This document shows positions 17,109 through 24,144 of a stretch of 33,865 bases of DNA, one piece after another; within the stretch, counting starts at the first letter, position 1, and the number at the start of each line of letters is the position of its first letter. The position numbers and the translations under genes were made by a program. The notes under the pieces were generated by a model, which ran no database searches, was not told the DNA's origin, and was given only the letters and a program-made list of their open reading frames with translations. Origin of the DNA: Thiohalobacter sp. (GTDB taxonomy: Bacteria > Pseudomonadota > Gammaproteobacteria > DSM-19610); contig JALWRY010000496.1 in the NCBI GenBank assembly GCA_027080445.1, forward strand, positions 1 through 33,865. The letters run 5' to 3'.

Positions 17109-17136
17109 AGTATACGCATCGGCACCCGGGTTTGAA
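17109..17136 (-). promoter_or_regulatory. Probable promoter of the NeuB operon
   Basis: Read on the minus strand, TTCAAA (17131-17136) is followed after 16 bases by TATACT (17109-17114), about 40 bases before the NeuB-family start. The same hexamer pair, with 18-base spacing, precedes the convergent sialidase-like gene. This is a moderate sigma70-type match seen by eye only. Confidence 0.4.
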
Positions 17137-17218
17137 TCATCCCCCGGTGTCGAGCGACATCATCCAGCGACACATCGTATGCTTTGTCGCAATACGCGCC
17201 ACGATGAGGGAACGATAA

Positions 17219-18142
17219 TTGGGCCGCCTGCTTTTCCGTAAACTGTCACCCCGTTCACGCTGGCTGCAAACTGTCGGCCAGTATGGAGAAGGCGCTTTCC
17301 TCTACCTGTTCTGGCTGATCTCGCGTCAGCTGTCCCCGGAACACGCCTCGGCATGCGGGCACAGGCTGATCCGCTGGCTGGGTCCGAAAACACACAAACA
17401 CCGACAAATAAACCGCAACCTGCAACTCGCTTTCCCTGAACTGGATGACGGACAGCGTGAATCCCTGGCACTTGATATCTGGGGGAACTTCGGGGCGGTA
17501 ATGGCCGAATACCCTCACCTGCGCACGATTACAGCCGGGGGCTCACCGCCTTTTGTTGACCGGGTAATCGACCGGTCGGCATGCAAAATACTGGAAAGCA
17601 GGCAGCCCGCGATCTACGTCACCGCGCATATCGGCAATTGGGAACTGGTGGGATCAACCATCACCCACCTGGGTATACCGTTCAGCGTGCTATACAGCCC
17701 GCAACCCAACCCGGTACTGGAACGCATGATCCAGCAGCAACGTAACTTGCCCGGTTATCACTTTATTTCCAAAACCAACGGGATACGCCAACTGGTACGC
17801 CACATGCGCGCCGGTCACTCGATCGGTATGTTGTCTGACCAGCGGGTGGACAGTGGGAAACCGGTGCCTTTCTTTGGCCATAACGCCTGGACAACGACCA
17901 GCCCCGCCTCGCTGGCGCTGAAACTCAACTGCCCGCTGATACCCGTGCAGATAGAACGCACGGGCAATGCCCGTTTTCGCGCAATTTTCCACCGCCCGCT
18001 CATCAACGGCAGCGAAACAGACCGGGAGAAAAATCCTGTGGAGATTACCGCTGAACTGAATCACCTGTTCGAGCACTGGATTCGCCAGCAGCCGGGGCAG
18101 TGGGCGTGCATCAAACGCCGCTGGAACACTGTCACGCCATAA
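17219..18142 (+). CDS. LpxL/HtrB-type lipid A biosynthesis acyltransferase
   Basis: A 307-aa member of the lysophospholipid/lipid A acyltransferase family, with the catalytic H-x4-E motif in TAHIGNWELVG (H137, E142), the following FSVLYSPQPNP, and GIGMLSDQR-type block SIGMLSDQRVDSGKPVPFFG. Family members add a secondary acyl chain to Kdo2-lipid A at the inner membrane. The start is a TTG at 17219 preceded by GAGGGAA, and no better ATG lies near. It is divergent from the NeuB operon, with about 150 nt between the starts, and convergent with ubiT (12 nt apart). Its placement hints that the neighbouring glycan is attached to or coordinated with LPS, which is inference. It could also be an aryl-polyene-type acyltransferase. 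Confidence 0.85.
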   Translation: MGRLLFRKLSPRSRWLQTVGQYGEGAFLYLFWLISRQLSPEHASACGHRLIRWLGPKTHKHRQINRNLQLAFPELDDGQRESLALDIWGNFGAVMAEYPHLRTITAGGSPPFVDRVIDRSACKILESRQPAIYVTAHIGNWELVGSTITHLGIPFSVLYSPQPNPVLERMIQQQRNLPGYHFISKTNGIRQLVRHMRAGHSIGMLSDQRVDSGKPVPFFGHNAWTTTSPASLALKLNCPLIPVQIERTGNARFRAIFHRPLINGSETDREKNPVEITAELNHLFEHWIRQQPGQWACIKRRWNTVTP

Positions 18143-18154
18143 CCGTGACCTGGT

Positions 18155-18646
18155 CTAGCCGAATACCCGCCGGTAGACCGGCAGCAGTCGCTTCAGTAAC
18201 GGTTCTATTCTCCTGTACAGGCCGAGGGATTCAACATCCAGCCCATCGAGAAAATTCTTTACCTCCAGTCCCAGTTCCGTATCCCCCTGCGTCACCAGCC
18301 GGCGCTGGAACACCAGGGTATCCGGGTCTTCTTCACCGCTGATCAGCGCCAGGAAGTCGTAGACGGTCCCGGCGATAGACAGATCGCAGGTTCTGCGCTG
18401 ATGGCAGGCCATCAGACGGTTTCCGTCAAAGGTGAGTCCAATCGTCATGCCTGCGTCGCAGATCCTGATGGCTAGCGTGCGATTTTCCAGGAAATCCAGG
18501 TCACCGTCGCGCATTGGCTCATCAAGGGCCTTGTTGAGTACACGTGCCAGAAAGTGAGAATGTAGCGGGTCGGGCAACAGGGACAGGGGCGCCGCAAGCT
18601 GGCGGGGTAACCGGGGCGAGGTATTATTTGCGTGATCAGGCGTCAT
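18155..18646 (-). CDS. ubiT: UbiT, SCP2-domain accessory factor for O2-independent ubiquinone synthesis
   Basis: The protein has an SCP2 lipid-binding domain and matches E. coli UbiT (YhbT) strikingly in the block DPDTLVFQRRLVTQGDTELG, followed by LEVKNFLDGLDVE. UbiT binds prenylated ubiquinone intermediates and is needed with UbiU/UbiV for anaerobic ubiquinone synthesis. The frame is open to an ATG at 18679, but its AAAGG sits directly against that start. The ATG at 18646 gives a family-like N-terminus and leaves more room for the divergent gene; both are possible. In E. coli ubiT is next to ubiUV, whereas here it is separated from them by the roughly 15-kb glycan region. Confidence 0.88.
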   Translation of the reverse strand: MTPDHANNTSPRLPRQLAAPLSLLPDPLHSHFLARVLNKALDEPMRDGDLDFLENRTLAIRICDAGMTIGLTFDGNRLMACHQRRTCDLSIAGTVYDFLALISGEEDPDTLVFQRRLVTQGDTELGLEVKNFLDGLDVESLGLYRRIEPLLKRLLPVYRRVFG

Positions 18647-18707
18647 GGTTGGAATACTATAGCCATTCGCCGCAACCATCCTTTAAGCCAGATCAAGGTT
18701 TATGCAG

Positions 18708-18968
18708 ATGAAAAAACTGAAACATGAATCCGGGTTGGTCAAGGAAGCCATTCTTGCCGGTATGAAATACGGCGAGGAACGTGGTGTCGTCGAATTCGAA
18801 CCGACTGATTCAGCACACGAAAAAATAGAGTATATCTATCGCCTGCTGGTGCACGACAAACTGATACAGCCCTTGCCCGAAGACCAGGTATCGCAAAAAT
18901 CCATGCGTCACCGGCTGGCGATCTGGGTGTCCAAACAGCTGCCCAAAGATCACCCGCTGCTGAAATAG
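18708..18968 (+). CDS. Small conserved protein, DUF5062-like
   Basis: An 86-aa acidic/basic mixed helical protein with no membrane segment. The pattern KEAILAGMKYGEERGVVEFE ... EYIYRLLVHDKLIQPLPEDQ ... MRHRLAIWVSKQLPKDHPLL resembles, from memory, the DUF5062 family of small gammaproteobacterial proteins of unknown function. ATG 18708 has AAGG 9 nt upstream and is preferred over ATG 18702. It is divergent from ubiT and followed by about 160 nt before ispG. Function unknown. Confidence 0.7.
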   Translation: MKKLKHESGLVKEAILAGMKYGEERGVVEFEPTDSAHEKIEYIYRLLVHDKLIQPLPEDQVSQKSMRHRLAIWVSKQLPKDHPLLK

Positions 18969-19131
18969 CCTCCACGCCTAGGCCATACACGCCCAAGGGG
19001 CTACAAACTGCGCCGGGGAATCGCGCAATATTTTAGTGGTATTTGGCCGCATAATTCTGGCGGGCGTGGCGTCTCCACGAGAAAATTTTTGCCGGTCCGG
19101 CTATCATTGGGCCTCTTTCAAAGTGGTCTAT

Positions 19132-20379
19132 ATGATGTCATCCAGCAAGCTTCCCCTCTCCCGACACCCGACACGCGCCGTCAACATCGGCAAGGTCACG
19201 GTCGGCGGCAATGCGCCGGTTGTCGTGCAATCCATGACCAACACCGACACGGCCAGTGTCCAGGACACTGTGTCACAGGTCGCGCAGCTGGCAAAAGCCG
19301 GATCGGAGCTGGTACGCCTTACCGTCAACAGCGATGCCGCGGCTGCGGCCGTACCGGCTATCCGGGAACAACTGGATGCCATGAACCTGGATGTCCCCCT
19401 GATTGGCGATTTCCATTTCAATGGCCACAAGCTGCTGGCCGGTCACCCGGAATGCGCCAGGGCGCTGGGCAAGTACCGCATCAACCCCGGCAACGTGGGA
19501 CGCGGCAAGAAACGTGACGAGCAGTTTGCCAGCATGATCGAGACGGCCTGCCGCTATGACAAGCCGGTGCGGATTGGCGTTAACTGGGGCAGCCTCGACC
19601 AGGCGCTGGTCGTGCGCCTGATGGACGAGAACAGTCGTGCGGCCCAGCCGCGCGATACGCAGGATATTATTCACGAGGCCATGGTCACGTCGGCGCTGGA
19701 CAATGCCGCGCGTGCCGAGGAGCTGGGGCTTGGGCGTGAACGTATTATCCTGTCCGTCAAAATGAGTGGTGTACAGGACCTGATTGCGGTCTACCGTACC
19801 CTGGCTAAACGTTGTGACTATGCCCTGCACCTGGGGCTGACCGAAGCAGGCATGGGCGCGAAGGGCATCGTGGCCTCGACTGCGGCACTATCCGTACTGC
19901 TACAGGAAGGTATTGGCGATACGATACGCATTTCACTGACCCCTGAACCGGGTGGCAGTCGTACTGAAGAAGTGCGCGTGGCGCAGGAAATCCTGCAGTC
20001 CATGGGCTTGCGCGCCTTCACACCCAGCGTGGTCGCCTGCCCCGGCTGTGGCCGCACTTCCAGTGATTATTTCCAGAAACTTGCCCAGGACATCCAGCAC
20101 TACCTGCGTGAACAGATGCCGGTGTGGCGCAGACAACACCCGGGTGTGGAAGACATGACTGTCGCTGTCATGGGCTGTGTCGTGAATGGTCCGGGCGAGA
20201 GCAAGCACGCCAATATCGGCATCAGCCTGCCCGGTACCGGTGAACGACCGGTGGCGCCGGTGTATGTGGATGGAGAAAAAACCGTTACGCTGAAAGGCGA
20301 CCACATTGCCGAGGAGTTCCAGCAACTGGTCGACCGTTACGTCGCCGAGCACTACGAAAGCACATCAACAACAGGCTGA
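19132..20379 (+). CDS. ispG: IspG, (E)-4-hydroxy-3-methylbut-2-enyl-diphosphate synthase
   Basis: A 415-aa protein matching IspG/GcpE throughout: HPTRAVNIGKVTVGGNAPVV, MTNTDTASVQDT, YRINPGNVGRGKKRDEQF and LHLGLTEAGMGAKGIV. The [4Fe-4S] cysteines are in VACPGCGRTSSD and MGCVVNGPGESKHANIG. It converts MEcPP to HMBPP in the MEP isoprenoid pathway, which also feeds the ubiquinone tail. The frame extends 32 codons upstream, but ATG 19132 gives the normal N-terminus (a second ATG directly follows). Convergent with the HemN-like gene, 12 nt apart, with no evident terminator between them. Confidence 0.97.
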   Translation: MMSSSKLPLSRHPTRAVNIGKVTVGGNAPVVVQSMTNTDTASVQDTVSQVAQLAKAGSELVRLTVNSDAAAAAVPAIREQLDAMNLDVPLIGDFHFNGHKLLAGHPECARALGKYRINPGNVGRGKKRDEQFASMIETACRYDKPVRIGVNWGSLDQALVVRLMDENSRAAQPRDTQDIIHEAMVTSALDNAARAEELGLGRERIILSVKMSGVQDLIAVYRTLAKRCDYALHLGLTEAGMGAKGIVASTAALSVLLQEGIGDTIRISLTPEPGGSRTEEVRVAQEILQSMGLRAFTPSVVACPGCGRTSSDYFQKLAQDIQHYLREQMPVWRRQHPGVEDMTVAVMGCVVNGPGESKHANIGISLPGTGERPVAPVYVDGEKTVTLKGDHIAEEFQQLVDRYVAEHYESTSTTG

Positions 20380-20391
20380 TGATCGACTGAG

Positions 20392-21690
20392 TCAGTGCAC
20401 TTCTTCCAGGGGTGAGACCCTGGCCACCCGATCCTGGTTATCGAAAATCCTGCACAGTGTCAGCAGGGCATCACGCCCCCGGTCCAGGGTACGGATCTCG
20501 CGCTCACCGAGCATCAGCCTTCCCTGCTGCTCCAGTTCCCGCAACCGGGGAAGTTCCGCTTCAAAATAGCGTGAGAATATAATGCCCCAGCGTTCTTCCA
20601 GTGCCTCGATATCAAATCGTTCATTCACCAGCAAGGCCGACATCACGCTGCGCCGCAACACGTCATCCGACTCCAGTTCGACACCACTTTCGGTGGGTAT
20701 TTCTCCCAGGTTCACCAGCTGCTGGTAGTCCGCCCGTTGCAAGGCATTCCGGCTGCTGGCGTCCTCAAGGACAGAAACCGCACCCGGTCCCGCACCAATG
20801 ATGTCCAGCCCCCTGATATTGGTATACCCCAGTGGTGACCAGTGTAATGGCGCGCCTGATCCCAATGAAGGGTCAGCTGCCGTGACGTACCAGTCCATCC
20901 CGAGATGATGGTAGCCCAACCCTGCCAGGATGCCCGGGCGCAGTAATGACAACGGGGTGGTCGTACTGTCCTGGCGGGGCCCTGTCACCATCAGGCGGAG
21001 GCATTCTGCGCGGGTTTGCGCCAGGAAGGTTTCGATACGCCGCACCAGCGCATCAGACACGACGGCCGGCAACATCAGGTCGACGGCCAGTGCGCGGTAA
21101 CCGAGATTTCTGGCCTCGACCAGCAGGTGCCCGGCATGCCCGAATTCGGACAGCCGCTCTGCCTCGTGCTGGCGCGGTTGCGACAGGTCAACGCCAAGAC
21201 GGATCTTGCTGAAACCCAGTACACGCAATAACTTCAGGCGCGCGACGGAAGGTCGGGTTTTCCCAAAGCAGGCGCACCAGCGTGCAAATGCCGCCGGGGC
21301 CAGGGTAAATGCTTGCTGGATACTGCTGGTCAGATCATACAGCGCATCGTTGCTCCAGCCGGTTGTGATCGCCGGCGCGCACACAATGCCCTCCAGCGGC
21401 CGATCCCGGTCAAACAGGGCGCCCTGGAGATGTATTTCCCGCGTAATCGCCGCATGCCAGTCAAGTTGACGCGCGCTGGTATCCCTGCCCCCCGCATGCG
21501 TGCTGTCCTGCACGACCAGCATCAGTGGCGCAGGAACCGGATCTCCATTGCTTCGGGACACCCATTCACGATAGTCAGAGGCATCGTACTCACGGGTAAA
21601 CGATGAGATACCCGGGTACAGCCCGCAATAGGGCTCGAACAGCTCCGGGATACCTGTTTCGTTGCGTGATAGTTCCTTGGATTTCCCCAT
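20392..21690 (-). CDS. HemN-like protein lacking the radical SAM cysteine motif
   Basis: A 432-aa protein with HemN architecture (ELFEPYCGLYPG at the start, YRALAVDLMLP mid-barrel, HHLGMDWYV, and a C-terminal HemN_C-like domain with DDVLRRSVMSALLVNERFDI and WGIIFSRYFEAEL). Where oxygen-independent coproporphyrinogen III oxidase has the Cx3Cx2C cluster motif after its first strand, this protein reads VVQDSTHAGGRDTSARQ with no cysteine. It therefore should not bind the [4Fe-4S] cluster or cleave SAM by radical chemistry. It could be a haem-binding or regulatory paralogue, or a decayed enzyme, but the frame is intact and the gene looks maintained. I use ATG 21690 because the open frame upstream of it runs into the tRNA remnant. 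Confidence 0.82.
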   Translation of the reverse strand: MGKSKELSRNETGIPELFEPYCGLYPGISSFTREYDASDYREWVSRSNGDPVPAPLMLVVQDSTHAGGRDTSARQLDWHAAITREIHLQGALFDRDRPLEGIVCAPAITTGWSNDALYDLTSSIQQAFTLAPAAFARWCACFGKTRPSVARLKLLRVLGFSKIRLGVDLSQPRQHEAERLSEFGHAGHLLVEARNLGYRALAVDLMLPAVVSDALVRRIETFLAQTRAECLRLMVTGPRQDSTTTPLSLLRPGILAGLGYHHLGMDWYVTAADPSLGSGAPLHWSPLGYTNIRGLDIIGAGPGAVSVLEDASSRNALQRADYQQLVNLGEIPTESGVELESDDVLRRSVMSALLVNERFDIEALEERWGIIFSRYFEAELPRLRELEQQGRLMLGEREIRTLDRGRDALLTLCRIFDNQDRVARVSPLEEVH

Positions 21691-21786
21691 ACGATATATC
21701 CGTCCAGTGACGGTTTTGCATGGTATTACTCCTGCAATGACACCACCTTGACGCAGATCAAAGGGAAGCGGAAGGTATGAAATCGG

Positions 21787-21839
21787 GATAAATGGAGCCG
21801 GTGAGAGGAGTCGAACCCCCGACAAACTGATTACAAGTC
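21787..21839. repeat. attL: 53-bp direct repeat, displaced 3' part of tRNA-Thr(TGT)
   Basis: These 53 bases are identical to 29648-29700. They hold the 3' part of tRNA-Thr on the minus strand, from the anticodon loop through the T arm, the acceptor 3' strand and encoded CCA, plus six flanking bases. The 5' half of the tRNA is absent, so this is the displaced remnant left when the element integrated. Confidence 0.93.
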
Positions 21840-22093
21840 CAGCCCAACGGGCAAAATACCACCAGCAACAACACGGGGCAATAATCAAAACAGCAGCTTA
21901 TCCCGCCCCTTTGCTTGCAGGTTCTTGTGGATAACTGCCATAATTTGCCGGTGAGTGCGCCACCAGTGCGCCATGAGAAGGGGTACCCCCCCCCTTCCTG
22001 CATACGCGGTAATGCTGATAGCCCGCTCTCACTTTTTACGGCCATTTTTTCTGCACATCAGTCACGGCATAAAACACGCTTGGAGCTGCGCAA
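21840..22093. other. attL-proximal non-coding region of the element
   Basis: No gene is seen in these 254 bases. They hold the tandem GTGCGCC site at 21954-21974, a G/C-tract palindrome near 21977-21997 (GAAGGGG facing CCCCTTC), and the ribosome binding site GGAG before the gene at 22094. Confidence 0.6.
21954..21974 (+). repeat. Tandem GTGCGCC site near attL (probable integrase arm site)
   Basis: Two copies of AGTGCGCC at 12-bp spacing. The 21-bp unit matches 29589-29609 at the other end of the element at 20 of 21 positions. Paired copies inside both att ends are typical of arm-type integrase binding sites. Confidence 0.6.
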
Positions 22094-22384
22094 ATGAGCA
22101 AATTCTGGGACTTTGACGACAACGGCGTTTTCACTATCTCCGATGTCTACGGTTTCTTCCTACTACCCGGTAACTTATTTGCCAATTACATCCAGCACAC
22201 CTGGATTGGAACGTTTTTTGAAATGAAACCGACAGTCTATGATAGCTGGGATATGGTGCTTACTTCATCAGCTATCTGGATTTTCATCGGTTTGTTTATC
22301 TGGTGGTTTATTGATGCTACCTGTGAAACTGTCCAAGACTGGAAAGCCGCGATAGACAAAAAATTTCATCCGAAAGATGACTAA
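22094..22384 (+). CDS. Small membrane protein, unknown function (element cargo)
   Basis: A 96-aa protein with GGAG 8 nt before its ATG. A strongly hydrophobic, Trp-rich segment at about residues 56-76 (SAIWIFIGLFIWWFI) is probably a membrane helix; an aromatic stretch at about 15-45 may lie at the membrane surface or form a second helix. The C-terminus is charged (DWKAAIDKKFHPKDD). I recognise no family. It is the leftmost gene of the element, next to attL, a usual position for accessory or defence cargo. Confidence 0.65.
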   Translation: MSKFWDFDDNGVFTISDVYGFFLLPGNLFANYIQHTWIGTFFEMKPTVYDSWDMVLTSSAIWIFIGLFIWWFIDATCETVQDWKAAIDKKFHPKDD

Positions 22385-22463
22385 CCTGGTAAAGAAAGGC
22401 GCTGAAAAGTCTGTAATCTTAAATTTGTAATGGTAATGGGCTGACACCGAAGTTTGTGACTAG

Positions 22464-22715
22464 TTAAGCTGAATACTTACTTTCAAGTTCATTTAAGATA
22501 CGCTGAACGCAAAGCCGGGTAATGTTTAATTCGCCAGTAACGGACTTAAGCTCATGCAACTGCTGCTCATCTACGACCTTCGTAGTATATTTTAACGCTA
22601 GGTCGATGCGATTAGACATGAGACTTAGAGCTCTATTTGTCTCTACAAGTTGCTTGGCGATAATCACAAGTGCAATGAGGATTCCAGAAAGTAGTATCAA
22701 TATTAACAATGACAT
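22464..22715 (-). CDS. Small single-pass membrane protein with coiled-coil-like tail, unknown
   Basis: An 83-aa protein preceded by a strong AGGGG ribosome binding site. Residues 2-20 (SLLILILLSGILIALVIIA) form a membrane helix, followed by a long amphipathic helical region rich in Leu at heptad-like spacing. This is the shape of small phage or island proteins such as superinfection-exclusion or spanin-like factors, but no family is recognised and that role is speculative. It is divergent from the 22796 gene, with about 80 nt between the starts. Confidence 0.6.
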   Translation of the reverse strand: MSLLILILLSGILIALVIIAKQLVETNRALSLMSNRIDLALKYTTKVVDEQQLHELKSVTGELNITRLCVQRILNELESKYSA

Positions 22716-22795
22716 TAGCTTCCCCTTATAGAGATGCCTGTTCTACACAGTAAAGCAGATTGCGCCATTCATATCGACGATTACAAGTGAACACG

Positions 22796-23305
22796 ATGAA
22801 AATAATTCAAACATTGACGTTCATTTTTATTGCGGCCCTGTTATTTTATAGGAGTTCACCTTCCGATCAGTACACCACGTTGTATTCAATAAATTGCCCT
22901 GGAGGTTTTGAACGTGCGGATTATTCTTGTGTGACGGGAAAACCTATATTTTCTACTATACGATTTCATGTCGATTTCGAAACTCAAACTGTTGTAGCCA
23001 ACCATGTCAAACATCACCCAATTGTTATTGGCAATTTTAATAAAAAGACGGGGACGCTTGAACCCTTGCCTTACGGAAAACCAATATATAATAACGATGG
23101 TTACAATAGGAAATTGTACAATTGCGTGGTCTTTAATGCACGGAATTGGCAATGTAGCGAACCTTCCGAAAACGGAATATATGTAGCAAATGCAGGAAGG
23201 GTTGATTTCCATTATTCAGGTAACACACAACCACAACAAGTTGAAACATACTACGTTGATGAAGACGTGTACCGGGAACAAAAAGAGATTTCAAAAATAC
23301 GTTGA
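22796..23305 (+). CDS. Putative exported or membrane-anchored protein, unknown
   Basis: A 169-aa protein starting MKIIQTLTFIFIAALLFYRSS, a signal peptide or N-terminal anchor without an obvious cleavage site. The rest is polar and rich in Tyr and Asn with four cysteines (INCPGG, YSCVTG, YNCVV, WQCSEP) that could make two disulfides in the periplasm. Base composition is clearly AT-richer than the flanking chromosome. No family is recognised. The frame is open further upstream, but ATG 22796 starts directly at the signal-like sequence. Confidence 0.6.
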   Translation: MKIIQTLTFIFIAALLFYRSSPSDQYTTLYSINCPGGFERADYSCVTGKPIFSTIRFHVDFETQTVVANHVKHHPIVIGNFNKKTGTLEPLPYGKPIYNNDGYNRKLYNCVVFNARNWQCSEPSENGIYVANAGRVDFHYSGNTQPQQVETYYVDEDVYREQKEISKIR

Positions 23306-23382
23306 AACAGCTCTTTTCTGAAACCAAACAGTTTGGCATAAGTTAGCAAGCGATAACTCCCTGACAACAAACAGCTAAGTAT

Positions 23383-23808
23383 CTATACCCGCGTAAATAA
23401 TCGGCAACTGGAAATAGCGGTTTTATTCGTCACATCCTGCCCGGAATGAGTGCAAACCCGGCCGTTCAGGTGAATACAAGACTGACAGCAGGCCGCAAGG
23501 CCACCCGGTTCAAAACAGGCGCAGTTCCGCCATATCAGCGGCGACAGTACCCCGAAATAATCCATACCTTCACTGCAAGCCCCCCAGCCGGCAAAGTACC
23601 GGCAGGCAACACACTGCACCAAGTGAGCATGGTTTGGCTTTCCAAGGCGTTCAGGCTTCGGGTTGGCAGCACCCTGCAAAAACAATTCGCACTTCCTTGA
23701 ATGACGACTACCTGAGACTGTACGCTTTCTTGCCTTGCACCAATGATCCGGGCCAAGGTTCAGGCATTCGGCACAGTTTGGCAGTCCCTCTCCCTCTTTC
23801 TCTCTCAT
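23383..23808 (-). CDS. Cysteine-rich protein with three CxxC repeats, unknown
   Basis: A 141-aa protein with 17 cysteines arranged in three similar modules: CAECLNL ... C ... CELF, CVACRYF ... C ... CACF, and CQSCIHL ... C ... CRLF. Each module has CxxC, then a lone Cys, then a Cys followed by x-x-F, so each could hold a zinc ion or a small cluster. GAGGAATT precedes the ATG. It is the last gene of the primase-helicase operon, 6 nt after the previous stop. It may be a nucleic-acid or protein-binding zinc protein of the replication module, which is inference. Confidence 0.65.
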   Translation of the reverse strand: MREKEGEGLPNCAECLNLGPDHWCKARKRTVSGSRHSRKCELFLQGAANPKPERLGKPNHAHLVQCVACRYFAGWGACSEGMDYFGVLSPLIWRNCACFEPGGLAACCQSCIHLNGRVCTHSGQDVTNKTAISSCRLFTRV

Positions 23809-23814
23809 AATTCC

Positions 23815-24144
23815 TCAAGCATGTGTCACCAGCGCCAACCTGCGGCTGTAAACCTCCAGCAGTTCACTACGCGCAGCGGTTAATGTCACTGCGTCAGTCA
23901 GGTATGTGCCGCCACCTTCGCCGTTGTGCAGCCGGAAACGGTAGGCATGGCGCAACGGCTTAATTGTGTTTTTCTCCAACGAAACCTTTTTTTTGGGTAA
24001 CGTTGGTAACGCGGGTAACGATTTTTCTAACTCATTGTTCTTATGATTGTTTTGTTTTTTTTCAAGCGTTACACATTCCCTGTTACGTTGGGTTACATGG
24101 GTTACATAATCGGGTAGCAAGTCGTCAAAGTAGTCAGTCCGCAT
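23815..24144 (-). CDS. Hypothetical protein of the replication module
   Basis: A 109-aa protein whose start (ATG 24144, MRTDYFDD) overlaps the primase-helicase end by 11 nt. The open frame begins earlier, at 24201. The first half is polar and low in complexity (VTHVTQRN, LPALPTLPKKK) and is encoded by the GGTAAC-type DNA repeats. The second half (HAYRFRLHNGEGGGTYLTDA ... ARSELLEVYSRRL) looks folded. No family is recognised. The repeats in the gene may matter more as DNA sites than as protein. Confidence 0.6.
   Translation of the reverse strand: MRTDYFDDLLPDYVTHVTQRNRECVTLEKKQNNHKNNELEKSLPALPTLPKKKVSLEKNTIKPLRHAYRFRLHNGEGGGTYLTDAVTLTAARSELLEVYSRRLALVTHA
23996..24022 (+). repeat. GGTAAC 9-bp-period repeats, downstream cluster
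   Basis: Three copies of GGTAACGNN in a row on the plus strand, followed between 24067 and 24106 by further GTTAC-type copies. They lie inside the coding frame of the 109-aa gene. The matching cluster at 26526-26552 is in the opposite orientation. Confidence 0.65.

Noticed and set aside
21787..21839. A second tRNA-Thr gene at the left end of the element
   Set aside because: Only the part from the anticodon loop to the CCA is present; the D arm and 5' acceptor strand are missing, so it is the attL remnant.
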